Positions 43,630 through 52,892 are shown, counted from the stretch's first letter. The stretch: DNA of 64,000 nucleotides from CAYNEO01 sp964396245 (GCA_964396245.1 CAYNEO010000015.1:4147-68146); one strand, 5' to 3'. Program-made: numbers and translations. The notes: generated by a model not told the origin, from the letters alone.

Positions 43630-44631
43630 ATGCGTACGAATGAAGATATATGCAGCCTCGTCGGTCATACGCCGTTGGTACGGCTCAAAACCGGCATGCC
43701 GGAGAACGGACCGAGAGCCTATGTGAAGCTGGAGTTTTTTAACCCGACCGGCTCTCTGAAAGATCGGATGACACTGCACATTATCCGTAAGGCCCTGTCC
43801 GAGGGAAAGATCAAACCCGGGGACACCGTTATCGACAACACCTCCGGCAACACCGGCTCGGCCCTTGCAATGGTGGCCGCAATTCACAGCCTTAAAGCAA
43901 TTCTGGTTACGCCGGAAAAAACCAGCCACGAGAAGATCGACCTGATCAAATCCTATGGAGCGGAAGTTATCATAACGCCCGAGGTAGATCACGACCACCC
44001 GGACAGTTTTTATGCGGTCGCTCGACGACTCGCGAAAGAACACGGCTACTTCGACGTCGATCAATACCACAGCCAGGACAATGTCGAGGCTCATTACCTG
44101 TCAACCGGCCCGGAAATCTGGGAAGATACCGACGGTGAAGTCACGCATTTTGTGGCTGGAATCGGCACCGGCGGGACCTTTTCGGGCGCGGCTCGCTTTC
44201 TCAAGGAGAAAAACCCCGCTATCAGGGCCATCGCAGTCGATCCCGAGGGGTCTATCTTCGCCGACTACATCCGCGATAACAAGGAGACAGTCGGCTACGC
44301 CTACAAGGTCGAAGGAATCGGTTCCGACGTAATTACCCGAGCTCTGCACAAAGAAGTGGTAGATGAAGTCATTACCGTTTCTGACAAAGACTCATTCAAT
44401 CGGGCGCGGCTGATCGCGCGCCGCGAAGGTATTTCCGGCGGCGGCTCATCGGGTGCGGTAGCCGTGGCAATGGAACGAATCGCCGCCGAACTGGGACCCG
44501 AGGCCTTTATCGTCGGGATTTTCGCCGATGCCGGCATTCGGTACCTCAGCAAATGTTACAATGATACATGGATGCAAGAACACGGATATCTGGCAACATC
44601 GGATCCAGGCATATGCGAACCTTCAAGCTGA
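43630..44631 (+). CDS. Cysteine synthase/cystathionine beta-synthase family PLP enzyme
   Basis: A 333-residue fold-type II PLP enzyme. The Schiff-base Lys-44 lies in NPTGSLKDRM. The substrate loop is DNTSGNTGSALAM, and GIGTGGTFSGAARFL is the phosphate-binding loop. SGGGSSGAVAVAM holds the pyridine-contacting Ser. O-acetylserine sulfhydrylases and cystathionine beta-synthase share this pattern. The sequence is compatible with cysteine synthesis, but the exact reaction is not settled, since no sulfur-assimilation genes are nearby. The DUF1573 gene begins within its last 19 bases, so translation is coupled. Confidence 0.9.
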   Translation: MRTNEDICSLVGHTPLVRLKTGMPENGPRAYVKLEFFNPTGSLKDRMTLHIIRKALSEGKIKPGDTVIDNTSGNTGSALAMVAAIHSLKAILVTPEKTSHEKIDLIKSYGAEVIITPEVDHDHPDSFYAVARRLAKEHGYFDVDQYHSQDNVEAHYLSTGPEIWEDTDGEVTHFVAGIGTGGTFSGAARFLKEKNPAIRAIAVDPEGSIFADYIRDNKETVGYAYKVEGIGSDVITRALHKEVVDEVITVSDKDSFNRARLIARREGISGGGSSGAVAVAMERIAAELGPEAFIVGIFADAGIRYLSKCYNDTWMQEHGYLATSDPGICEPSS

Positions 44632-45314
44632 TCCTTATCGCGTTTTCTATTGCAGCGCTTTTCGCAACCGGTGACGTTGCGGCGAAGTCTCAAGGCAATC
44701 TTGAACACGGGCCGACGGTATACAATTTCGGCCATGTCGGTATCGATTACACCGTATATCTCGAGTATGAATTGTGGAACACGGGCACGAGAGCCGTTCA
44801 TATAATCTCGGCCGTGCCTTCGTGCGACTGCTCGTACACCACGGTCAAGGATAGCCTCATTCAGCCAGGCGATACCGGGTATGTTCTTCTGTCTTACAAT
44901 ACCCGCAATTTCTATGCATCGACATCGCAGTCTTTTACCATCACCACCGATGACCCGCTGGAACCGCAATTCAAGGTGTACTATCAGTCGATAGTCGGTC
45001 AATGGATTGCCGGAATTAAACCGGACCCTCTCTCCGTGATGTTTCTCCCGGGGCAGAAACCCAAGGTAATCGCGATTGATAATAGGCACTTTGCCGAGAT
45101 GTCGGCGGAGCATATCGATCAGGCCGATACCACCTTCACGGTGAAATTTCTCAGCTCGGAGGCGAACAAGGGCGAAAGGATCGAGATGGAGATCTCGCCC
45201 AACCACTCGCTCGAATCCGGAACTTATGACAGCAGTTTCAGGATACAGGTTCGCGTGCCGGCAATCGAAGATCCGGTTATCCTCAGTATTCCCGTGAAGG
45301 TAGTTGTGTATTGA
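44613..45314 (+). CDS. DUF1573 domain exported protein
   Basis: A 233-residue exported protein. The signal peptide is residues about 1-22 (LILIAFSIAALFATGDVAA). A DUF1573 domain follows immediately: HGPTVYNFGHVGIDYTVYLE, ISAVPSCDCSYTTV with the family's Cys-x-Cys, then GDTGYVLLSYNTRNFYAS. DUF1573 is an Ig-like fold of unknown function, widespread in Bacteroidetes-type bacteria. The remaining about 110 residues hold a second beta-rich domain. The ATG at 44613 overlaps the end of the PLP enzyme gene. The frame continues upstream, but only as the other frame of that gene. Confidence 0.85.
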   Translation: MRTFKLILIAFSIAALFATGDVAAKSQGNLEHGPTVYNFGHVGIDYTVYLEYELWNTGTRAVHIISAVPSCDCSYTTVKDSLIQPGDTGYVLLSYNTRNFYASTSQSFTITTDDPLEPQFKVYYQSIVGQWIAGIKPDPLSVMFLPGQKPKVIAIDNRHFAEMSAEHIDQADTTFTVKFLSSEANKGERIEMEISPNHSLESGTYDSSFRIQVRVPAIEDPVILSIPVKVVVY

Positions 45315-45372
45315 GCGGCCAAATACGTGGACCGGTAAGGATTTCTTCACTTCCGTCGATAATTAAAAATAC

Positions 45373-45401
45373 TTGACACAGGCAGGCGGGAAACCTATAC
45401 T
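45373..45401 (+). promoter_or_regulatory. Near-perfect sigma-70 promoter of a small RNA candidate
   Basis: A perfect TTGACA (45373-45378), exactly 17 bases, then TATACT (45396-45401), five of six. It is the best-matching promoter in the window and faces no protein gene. Confidence 0.75.
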
Positions 45402-45407
45402 CAGCGA

Positions 45408-45524
45408 GACACGTACCGCCTCAAAAGTTGAAGAAAAAAAGATAGCGATGAGGGTGACTCTCTGCTGTCCCTGGGTAGTTTCCTAGCCCCCTCTACCCAA
45501 CCAGAGTAGCACCCTCTTTTTTTT
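45408..45524 (+). ncRNA. Candidate stand-alone small RNA with promoter and terminator
   Basis: About 117 bases from the predicted start to the end of a T8 run. The first 40 bases are A-rich and open. The rest folds into one rod. GAGGGTGACTCT (45450-45461) pairs with AGAGT and CACCCTC (ending at 45516), 12 base pairs with a two-base bulge. An asymmetric internal loop follows, then an inner GGGTAG / CTACCC stem. Eight Ts (45517-45524) follow directly, so the rod also serves as terminator. The downstream gene lies on the other strand, so this is not a leader. It has the rod-with-bubble look of 6S RNA but is shorter; no family is assigned. Confidence 0.65.
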
Positions 45525-45563
45525 GCCTTGTTCTCCCTGCTCCCATCCGAATGAAATGTGGCC

Positions 45564-45594
45564 AAAAAAAAGCCGCCTGCAGGAAACAGGCGGC
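45564..45594 (-). terminator. Terminator after the ferredoxin gene
   Basis: An 8-base-pair stem GCCGCCTG (45572-45579) / CAGGCGGC (45587-45594), followed on the minus strand by a T8 run. It lies about 25 bases after the ferredoxin stop. Confidence 0.85.
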
Positions 45595-45618
45595 GAATAG
45601 AGCTTCTATATCTTATCA

Positions 45619-45804
45619 TCAGGCTTTTTCAATGCAGTCGACCGGGCAGACAGCCACGCAATGCGGACCGTCCTCCTGGTCTTCACACTCATTGCAGGTG
45701 TCCGGATTGATAACATAGATGTCGTCTTCCGAGATCGACTCTGTCGGACATTCCGGCAGACACAGCCCGCAGGCGGTGCACTCATCGGTGATTTTCATTG
45801 CCAT
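45619..45804 (-). CDS. 2[4Fe-4S] ferredoxin, Allochromatium (Alvin)-type cysteine spacing
   Basis: A 61-residue ferredoxin. The first cluster motif is canonical: Cys-9, Cys-12, Cys-15 and Cys-19 followed by Pro (CTACGLCLPECP). The second is Cys-37, Cys-40, then eight residues, Cys-49, Cys-53 and Pro (CNECEDQEDGPHCVAVCP). This insertion between the second and third Cys is the Alvin/YfhL pattern, associated with unusually low reduction potential. A further Cys-57 follows. The start has GGAGG nine bases upstream of the first ATG; an ATG at the third codon is also possible. It stands alone as a single-gene transcript. Confidence 0.95.
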   Translation of the reverse strand: MAMKITDECTACGLCLPECPTESISEDDIYVINPDTCNECEDQEDGPHCVAVCPVDCIEKA

Positions 45805-46053
45805 GTCTAAAAACCTCCAAAATCCTAAAGCAAGTAATTACGTCTCAATGAATAATTCACGCAAATATATACATTCTACACAAGAGGACAACCATTATTT
45901 GGAGGTTTTTTTGCGGAATTCAGTGAAGGGCGCAGAAGCACAACTCGTTAATTTATACAAGTTTGTAGGGAATTCAAAAAAGGAGCTTCGGGGCTGACAG
46001 CCGAATAGTCCGTATCATGGCATCACTGACAAATTCCGCACCGCCAAATAGCA
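45805..46053. other. AT-rich intergenic region upstream of the ferredoxin
   Basis: No gene is supported here. It must contain the ferredoxin promoter. A weak pair on the minus strand (TTGCGT, 17 bases, GTAATT) is the best I can see, and it is not convincing. Confidence 0.4.
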
Positions 46054-46081
46054 GCGGCCGCCCCTTCTCAGGGACGGCCGC
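46054..46081 (-). terminator. GC-rich hairpin after the 1428-residue protein gene
   Basis: GCGGCCG (46054-46060) pairs with CGGCCGC (46075-46081), enclosing CCCT / AGGG. It lies about 35 bases after the stop of the large secreted protein. There is no clear T-run, so termination is only suggested. Confidence 0.5.
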
Positions 46082-46116
46082 AGAATACGCGCAGGTTTTG
46101 AGCACTGAGCAATTGC

Positions 46117-49100
46117 TTACCACTGCTCGCATGGTTTCGTCGGTGCGTGACTGACATACACATTGTCTATCAGCTTGGTGATATCACTAAGCGTGATAGA
46201 GTGATCCTCAGACCCATCGACATTGCCCTCATACATACAGCAGAGTGCCCGGTGACTTATGTAAACATGATCGATCAGGACCGTGATGTCGGCCAACGTA
46301 TGCACGTTCTCGTAGTCACAGTCGGTATTACCCGTATACAGGCCCGAACAACACGTGATCTCCGGATCGAGACAGGCGCAATCGACCAGCGAATCGGACG
46401 GCCAGATGCCGTTGGCCACCTGGGTGATGTAGTGAATGTCGATATAGTTTATCATGCAATCGCCGTTAGCATCACCGTTGGCCTTCGGACTGGGCGCCGG
46501 ACCGCTGGAATCGATGGCCTGATGCAGGAACAGCACGTCAGCCATCGTTATCAGGCCATCGCTGTCGGCATCGCCCGGATACTGGCCGATACAGGTATCC
46601 GGCACACTCGGACCGCCCGTTATCACGAATGAGAGATCGAGCGAGCGTTCGAATTCCGGAGGCTCCCGGAGTTCCATCCAGCCAGGTTCACCAAGTTGAC
46701 CGGCCACGGCGTCATCGTTCCAGTGGTCGACCGAAGATTTCCAGCCCCACTGCGCTTCCTGTGTCCCGCCTATCATTGCAAAGACACCCAACCAGTAGAT
46801 GGTGCCTTGCTCCTGCGGGAACCATTCGACTGAATCCAGCACGATATCATAGCGATAGAACATCCTGTGATCTTCGAGCAGGACAGTCTGCGGGAACGGA
46901 TCGTACCAGCCTTCCCACACCGACGGTATGATTGGCACCGCCTTGAATTCCGTAATTTCTCGCTGCCAGAGCACGTCGCCGGGATGGCTATACATCCCAC
47001 CTGCGGGATCCTCCGGTACGTCGCTGTAAATCGTGATGACGAATCCGAGCAGCGGTTCCTCTATTTCATGCATCCACGAACCCCAGAAGTGGATATCCTT
47101 GACCCAGCCGGTCTCGGAACACATCCAGTCATCTGCGACAATCGCAGGTGGCGTCGCGTTGACATCCCATCCCGCTGAATCAGGGGTTTGTGCGAAGTGC
47201 ATCTTGGCCGGATCGCCCGGTTCCCAACCCTCACAGGCATCGCCCGTGCCGTCACCGTCCGAATCAACCTGATCCGGATTGGCTATGGTCGGACAATTAT
47301 CACAGACATCGCCGTAACCGTCGCTATCGAAATCGGCCTGATCGGCGTTAGGCGTGTTCGGGCAATTGTCACAGGCGTCACCGACATTGTCCTGATCATC
47401 GTCCTCCTGTCCGGGATTCGGCACCGTCGGGCAATTGTCTTCACCGTCAGGAACACCGTCGTCGTCCTCGTCGGGCGCCTCCACCGGACAGATCACCACG
47501 GCATATTCGATTATAGCGTGAATCGTCATCATGCCGGGAGGCACCGATGGATTCTGGTTGATCAGGTTAACGCCCTGGAACGGCAGAACATTCTGGTTGT
47601 TGACCGGATAGTTCGCCAGTTCATAAGCCCACGGCATCGTCCCGAGCGGCACACAAGCGTTCGGAATAACATCGTATCGATCGTGGTGCCTGGTCAGATG
47701 CGGTCCCGATACGTACCGGGCGTCATTGTGGACGCTGGCCCCGTGAGCGGAACCGGCGGGCGGTTCACCTTCGTTGGCGTCGAAATATGGATCAGATATA
47801 CAGAACGCTTGCGTCTCGATATCGGTACAGGTTCCCGCCACTGTTACCCAGTGACCGCCTACCCGTTCGCAGTAACCTTCATCCACTTCGGCATAGAATC
47901 CCACGAGCAGGATGACATCCTGGCTGATCAGCACCTGCTCGCGGAGGAAGTTGAAGTCCGGCCACGGCGCCGCGGGATCGATGGCGATGGCGTACTGATT
48001 TACGGTATAGTAGTTGGACAATCCGGCCTTGTTGATCCAGTTCTGTGCGCCCGCAGCCAGATCCTGAACCGTGGTTCCGCTTTGCGCCGCGTTGGTCTGA
48101 CAGTACAGCGCCAGGGAATCCACGAACGGTATGACGTTGTTCGTGTCGTGGTCGTCCCACGACCCGTACGGATCGACAAGCGGATAATTGTTGCAGACTG
48201 TCGGCGGCGGAGTCGTGCAGGTTTCAAATTTCGAGTCGAACCACCAGAGGCAGTTGGCCAGCGCGACCGGTCCGCAATGGGTCCACTTCTGTATCGGCGG
48301 ATTGCCGTCCATGATGAACCAGTTGTCCTGTTTCTGGTCGAAGTCGGGCATTCCATACGGGGCATAGTCCTCGTACGGTGCTTTGTAATAGTCACAGGTG
48401 TCGATGACGTCGGGACACTCGCAGGGCTCGCAGTTTATTATCAGGAGATACGGTCCTTCTGAGCCCGCCCTGGCTTCGACCTTGATGTACAGTTGGGTAC
48501 CCTTCGGATGACAGTTCGGGTCAAGACAATCGTACTGCGAATCGTGACCCTCGGCGTCCGGGAAAGTCCCGTTATGGTCGTCACTGGTGAACACGATCGT
48601 GTTGCAGTCACTTTCGTAGACGGTCAGGATCGGGTCCAAACCACCGCCGTAAGCGTACTGGTTTCGGGTATCATTTCCGAGTACCCTGACATGCAGGCAG
48701 TAACAGGTATCGCCGGGAAGATTGACTACCCACCAGTCCTGATCGGCGCCGGTCACCACACCGCAGTAAGCAGCCTCGCACTGGGCTTGATAGGCCTCTC
48801 CGCAGTTGTCATTGGGCTCGGCCTCGGAGCCTTCCCCGAACTTATCCGGCGGAGGATTCTCGCCACAATCCCATGGCGCCTCGCCCGTGACAGCCACATT
48901 CTCGCAGAATTCGGAGGTGTTGAGATACAGGTCAGTCGTGGTTGCCGTGACTTCGTCACCGACGGCGAGGCCGGTCACGGTCAGGCTCCAGTTTCCGGCA
49001 ACATCGACCGGCGTGGTCGATCCGAGATAGACTTCGCCTTCACCATATCCGGTGGGATCGGTTCGTGCCCTGAATACCTCAACAGTTGCCTGAGTGGGAT

Positions 49101-50403
49101 CAGTATCCACATTTATCGTACCGGTGATTACGGTTGAGCCGCCTGAATACGCGGCGCTGCCGATGACCGGAAAATTCAATTCCTGGTTACCCGCAAGATC
49201 CGGATCACCGGCATCATTGGCCGTCACCCCGTCGTTCTGTAAATCGATTCCAAGGTTGCCGTTATCATAAATAGAATTCTGCGTGATCCGGTTATGGTCG
49301 GCGTTCGCATTATCGAAGCCGCTTTCCCAAACCGCGACGCCATCGCCTCCGTTATTCGCGATGATATTGTTTGATACGATGTTGTCAGGGGCAAATCCCC
49401 ACTGGCTCGGCGCCGGTCCCGGCGGACCGTATTCGCCTATCGCCACGCCGTGGTGACCGTTCGGCAGCGGCGTGACGCCGTCGGAAGCCACCCCAATCAT
49501 GTTGCCCGTCACCGTGTTGCTGTCCGTATAGATCGGCGGCGCCTGATACGGGGCATTGTCATATCCCTGCATCCCCACGCCGTCCCAACTGTTTCCGGAA
49601 ATGAGATTGTCGGCGACGATATTATGATGAGTCCCCTCGCTCATCTCGACCCCCTCGTGGTCGTTCCCCAGATTTTTGCCGCCGCCGATGTCCGTGCCGA
49701 TGTAATTGGCTACGACCTGGTTGTAGCCGACATCGCCGGGGTCCAACGGCCCCTGAATCGCGACTCCATCAGCCCAATTGCCGGATACGAGGCACCCGGC
49801 CACGGTGTTGGAGTCAGCCACACCTCCGGGCTGGTTCTGGATTTTTATACCGGCCCAGAGCGTCGGGGTAGCCCGACCATTCCCCTTATCGGCGACTCCC
49901 CCGAGATCGGTGCCGACGAAGCAGCACTCGATGAGATTATGATTCGCGAAGGATAGCCCTTCGATTCTTATGCCGTCCGCCTCGAAGTTGTTGATCACAA
50001 GCCCCTTGATGTGATTGTTGTTGGACTGGATCAACAAGCCGTGAGCCAGACCGGCACCAACGCCGTCAATTTCGATCAATAGAGTCGCCGTTGATGGCGG
50101 ATTTGAACCACAGTCAGCCCCGCCGGGCTGCGTGATTCCGTCGATGACTACTCCCTGCATATCCGTCAGCGCCGGGAGCTGACCAGCGGGAAAAATCGTG
50201 TAGGGGCCCGCGGGAAGGATACTGAAATTAATCGTATCCGCCCCGGGAAGTCCGTTGGCCTGGTTTATGGCCCATCGCAACGTCCCCGGAGAGCCGTCAT
50301 CGGCCGTGCTCGTCACTGTAAACGTCGCTGCGCTTGCTCCGCTCCCCAATACAAGCAGCAGGATTCCTCCCCGCCAGAGAAGCTCTTTTACCCTGCGCAG
50401 CAT
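46117..50403 (-). CDS. Giant secreted mosaic protein: beta-helix, PPC-like, C39-like, thrombospondin-3 and dockerin regions
   Basis: A 1428-residue exported protein; the signal peptide ends near residue 25. In order: residues about 26-390 form a right-handed beta-helix of parallel repeats (NHIKGLVINNFEADGIRIEG, NTVTGNMIGVASDGVTPLPN). Residues about 410-505 are an Ig-like segment. Residues about 520-660 resemble a pre-peptidase C-terminal (PPC) domain with many Cys. Residues about 690-870 hold a papain/C39-like core (KWTHCGPVALANCLWWFDS, later GGHWVTVAG). Residues about 980-1065 are thrombospondin type 3 calcium repeats (DDDGVPDGEDNCP, DSDGYGDVCDNCP). A beta-sandwich unit follows at about 1080-1265. 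From 1270 to the end there are dockerin-like calcium-binding repeats (GDADSDGLITMADVLFLHQA, GDANGDCMINYIDIHYI). No type IX sorting domain is present. The dockerin repeats suggest docking on a cohesin-bearing surface protein. Confidence 0.88.
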   Translation of the reverse strand: MLRRVKELLWRGGILLLVLGSGASAATFTVTSTADDGSPGTLRWAINQANGLPGADTINFSILPAGPYTIFPAGQLPALTDMQGVVIDGITQPGGADCGSNPPSTATLLIEIDGVGAGLAHGLLIQSNNNHIKGLVINNFEADGIRIEGLSFANHNLIECCFVGTDLGGVADKGNGRATPTLWAGIKIQNQPGGVADSNTVAGCLVSGNWADGVAIQGPLDPGDVGYNQVVANYIGTDIGGGKNLGNDHEGVEMSEGTHHNIVADNLISGNSWDGVGMQGYDNAPYQAPPIYTDSNTVTGNMIGVASDGVTPLPNGHHGVAIGEYGPPGPAPSQWGFAPDNIVSNNIIANNGGDGVAVWESGFDNANADHNRITQNSIYDNGNLGIDLQNDGVTANDAGDPDLAGNQELNFPVIGSAAYSGGSTVITGTINVDTDPTQATVEVFRARTDPTGYGEGEVYLGSTTPVDVAGNWSLTVTGLAVGDEVTATTTDLYLNTSEFCENVAVTGEAPWDCGENPPPDKFGEGSEAEPNDNCGEAYQAQCEAAYCGVVTGADQDWWVVNLPGDTCYCLHVRVLGNDTRNQYAYGGGLDPILTVYESDCNTIVFTSDDHNGTFPDAEGHDSQYDCLDPNCHPKGTQLYIKVEARAGSEGPYLLIINCEPCECPDVIDTCDYYKAPYEDYAPYGMPDFDQKQDNWFIMDGNPPIQKWTHCGPVALANCLWWFDSKFETCTTPPPTVCNNYPLVDPYGSWDDHDTNNVIPFVDSLALYCQTNAAQSGTTVQDLAAGAQNWINKAGLSNYYTVNQYAIAIDPAAPWPDFNFLREQVLISQDVILLVGFYAEVDEGYCERVGGHWVTVAGTCTDIETQAFCISDPYFDANEGEPPAGSAHGASVHNDARYVSGPHLTRHHDRYDVIPNACVPLGTMPWAYELANYPVNNQNVLPFQGVNLINQNPSVPPGMMTIHAIIEYAVVICPVEAPDEDDDGVPDGEDNCPTVPNPGQEDDDQDNVGDACDNCPNTPNADQADFDSDGYGDVCDNCPTIANPDQVDSDGDGTGDACEGWEPGDPAKMHFAQTPDSAGWDVNATPPAIVADDWMCSETGWVKDIHFWGSWMHEIEEPLLGFVITIYSDVPEDPAGGMYSHPGDVLWQREITEFKAVPIIPSVWEGWYDPFPQTVLLEDHRMFYRYDIVLDSVEWFPQEQGTIYWLGVFAMIGGTQEAQWGWKSSVDHWNDDAVAGQLGEPGWMELREPPEFERSLDLSFVITGGPSVPDTCIGQYPGDADSDGLITMADVLFLHQAIDSSGPAPSPKANGDANGDCMINYIDIHYITQVANGIWPSDSLVDCACLDPEITCCSGLYTGNTDCDYENVHTLADITVLIDHVYISHRALCCMYEGNVDGSEDHSITLSDITKLIDNVYVSHAPTKPCEQW

Positions 50404-50597
50404 ACAACCTCCAATGCTGTTAAGTTGTTTTTGGATAATATGTTATACGGATACCTCTCCGTGTGAACCGGCTACCCAGGAGGCTCGGTATGTACTCATG
50501 CTGCCACTGAAGGCGGCAGGCTATGCATGATATGAGAATGTGCTCGTTGTCAGTAGGATAAGAATCGCCCGGATACTTTATGGACTGCTCTGCCCAC

Positions 50598-50626
50598 AAT
50601 ATAAAAGCCGTCCAAACAGGCGTCAA
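50598..50626 (-). promoter_or_regulatory. Promoter of the giant secreted protein
   Basis: On the minus strand TTGACG (50621-50626), a 17-base spacer and TATATT (50598-50603), each five of six. The leader is about 190 bases long and contains several small hairpins, including one at about 50446-50462 (ACGGA / TCCGT). Confidence 0.65.
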
Positions 50627-50772
50627 GTGAAATAGGATGGCTTTGCGGACAAAGTTGTCCAATTTGTGTCTACCGCAGGTACTGCCCATCGCCCTTTCCC
50701 TTCTGAAGAATCATTCAGAGAGGGCAAACGACACGTGCGAGCGGAAGAGAGATTTTGGGGGGAAAGAAAAAG

Positions 50773-50844
<72 letters not shown>

Positions 50845-50849
50845 TAAAT

Positions 50850-50928
<79 letters not shown>

Positions 50929-50962
50929 TTTATGGTGGCCTGATTCAGCCACAAGCGGCTAT

Positions 50963-50990
50963 AATATATATCGGCGAAACGCGTTGTCAA
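50963..50990 (-). promoter_or_regulatory. Promoter of the tRNA-Gly/tRNA-Cys operon
   Basis: On the minus strand a perfect TTGACA (50985-50990), a 16-base spacer and TATATT (50963-50968). Transcription would begin near 50956, about 28 bases before tRNA-Gly. Confidence 0.7.
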
Positions 50991-51017
50991 CTGATTTTGA
51001 ACTCTCCCCCTGCGGCA

Positions 51018-52892
51018 TCAACGACCCGCCTGCTTCCGTTTCATCTGCTCAACCGCCAAATTGACAAGGGTGTCCACCCGGGGCCAATACCAGGGGATGT
51101 TCTTCTTCAACCACTGCTTGTGGATCTCCGCCTTTGCGGTATCTCCCATGAGCATTGCATAACGATACATGTTGCGCTGGGAACCAAACAACATCGAATC
51201 CTGTGAGAGGACGCCGTCCATCAGGGCCATGGCCTCGGTGTGCCTCGACAAATTGCCGTACGTTGCGGCCATTTCGGATAACATTTCCAGATTGTACGGC
51301 TGGCCGCAGGCAACAACGGCGCTGTCGAAATATACAAGAGCTTCCTTGTTCTTGCCTTTCAGGCGAAGCTCGAGTGCCTGCTTGTAGTAATCGACATACG
51401 CTACCGGATGAGTCGGAACAATTTCTCCCGTTATCGGGCGAACCTTCTTGAAGGCGGAATTCACGGAGCCGGGCCGATAAAGCCACGGCACGACTCTATA
51501 TGACTCGAGAAACTGATCGTACAGCATCAGCGCCTTTTCCGCCGGCGCCGACGGCTTGATACCGGTAGAGAAGGTGATATAGTCCGGTCCGCGTTCGAGC
51601 AGATACCTGGAGTTGTGCTTTGTTTCTTTCCATGTGCTCTGCATCCCCGGAATCGGCTCTTCGGAGTGACGGGCTATGGTTGAATCGGTCAGACCAAGCA
51701 TGTCGATTATATCATGTCCGAGGAGTTCGTATCCAAAAATCCCGATTGTCGGGATAGCTACCGAAAAATTCCGTGAATCGGACGCGTTCATGGCCCGAGC
51801 CTGATGAGCCATGCGAAAGGTGAAGTTTTTCTCGTATCGGTTGTACCGTGCGACAAAATCGGAAGGCAAATACCACGTGAGCGCCAGAAGCGGGATGGCG
51901 GCGAGCGACAACGCCAGGTAGGCGGTCCTGGTGTTCAGCCGCTGCACCAGCTGCCACAGAGACAGGGCGATCAATATCGCCGCCGGACCGAACACTGGCA
52001 GAAAGAACCGATGCACCTTCAGCACGTCTCCCCCGATTAGCACGATATACAGGGTGTAGAGCACCGCGAAGAGCCACACGCTCAACGCCTCACGCGACAA
52101 TTTGCGAATGAAAACGATCGGCGCCAGAAACCCGATGCCGTAGAAACCATAGTGTGCAAGAAACCGTGCCGCGTATTCGATACCGCTTTTGAGGTGCGCG
52201 ATACTCAGACCGGTCTTGGCATAGAACGGATTTGGCAAAAGAGACTTGTAATATGCGAGCTTGAATGCGACCATCGGCAGCGACAGCACAAATGCCCAAC
52301 CGGCGGCAATCAAGGTGAATTTCGGGAAACGCCGCTCGGTAATGGCTTCAATAGCCAGAAGCAGTATAGCGACAAGGGCTCCCTCGGGACGAATCCAGAC
52401 AGCAAGCGCCAGCGACAGGATCAGAAGTCGACTTCTGCTCAAAAAGAAATACAACGAGAGCAGGGCAAAAAACGCAAATGCGGCGGTTTCCAGCCCTGCG
52501 GGCGACCAGTAGCCGAGGGACTGATTGAAGGCCACGAGATATGCCGGAAGCAGCGCGAACGGCCATGCCTTTCCGGTGGATACCCGACGCGCGATGATAT
52601 AGGTAAGGACGATTATCCCGGCACCAAATACGAAACCGGTGATTTGCGACGCGAGGATATAATTCGCTCCAATCGCTCCCCAGAGAATCAGGTAGATCAC
52701 CCAGCCGAAGTTCGTGAAGCCCTCTACCCGTTCGCCGATATTGTACACCAGGCCGTCTCCGTTAAGGAAATTGGCGACGTAGCGATACGAGATATAGGCG
52801 TCGTCCTGGATAAACCTCAGGTGGTGCGCAATCAGCGCGTAAATGATCAGAGCCGGAATGATCAGGACAATGTGTTTATAACGCAGTTTCAA
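51018..52892 (-). CDS. GT-C membrane glycosyltransferase-like protein, AftB-like
   Basis: A 624-residue protein with about 10-12 membrane helices. The first periplasmic loop has the family stretch RFIQDDAYISYRYVANFL and then NIGERVEGFTNFGWVIY. This acidic DDA motif and GERVEGFTNF pattern is found in lipid-linked arabinofuranosyltransferases (AftB group) and relatives. The last 180 residues are soluble and helix-rich with a weak TPR character (NLEMLSEMAATYGNLSRHTE). Sugar and acceptor are unknown. It is the last gene of the leftward sugar operon (18 bases after glgA). Confidence 0.78.
   Translation of the reverse strand: MKLRYKHIVLIIPALIIYALIAHHLRFIQDDAYISYRYVANFLNGDGLVYNIGERVEGFTNFGWVIYLILWGAIGANYILASQITGFVFGAGIIVLTYIIARRVSTGKAWPFALLPAYLVAFNQSLGYWSPAGLETAAFAFFALLSLYFFLSRSRLLILSLALAVWIRPEGALVAILLLAIEAITERRFPKFTLIAAGWAFVLSLPMVAFKLAYYKSLLPNPFYAKTGLSIAHLKSGIEYAARFLAHYGFYGIGFLAPIVFIRKLSREALSVWLFAVLYTLYIVLIGGDVLKVHRFFLPVFGPAAILIALSLWQLVQRLNTRTAYLALSLAAIPLLALTWYLPSDFVARYNRYEKNFTFRMAHQARAMNASDSRNFSVAIPTIGIFGYELLGHDIIDMLGLTDSTIARHSEEPIPGMQSTWKETKHNSRYLLERGPDYITFSTGIKPSAPAEKALMLYDQFLESYRVVPWLYRPGSVNSAFKKVRPITGEIVPTHPVAYVDYYKQALELRLKGKNKEALVYFDSAVVACGQPYNLEMLSEMAATYGNLSRHTEAMALMDGVLSQDSMLFGSQRNMYRYAMLMGDTAKAEIHKQWLKKNIPWYWPRVDTLVNLAVEQMKRKQAGR

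Noticed and set aside
45448..45486. A 12-codon leader-peptide-like frame (with Cys-Cys-Pro-Trp) inside the small RNA
   Set aside because: An attenuator was considered, but there is no downstream gene on this strand to control and no ribosome site.
45401..45619. A 72-codon minus-strand frame opposite the small RNA
   Set aside because: It runs through the ferredoxin terminator and is an antisense shadow of the RNA; Arg/Ser-rich with no family features.
47188..48462. A 424-codon plus-strand frame opposite the giant secreted protein
   Set aside because: Long antisense frames arise here from the Asp/Gly/Pro-rich codon use of the real gene; the product is Arg/Val/Ile-rich and matches nothing.
50404..50597. 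Leader of the giant protein gene resembling part of a c-di-GMP (GEMM-I) riboswitch, GGTAGCCGG
   Set aside because: The partner pairing (GGTA with TACC) and the conserved GACGCAAAGCC segment are absent, so the likeness is probably chance.
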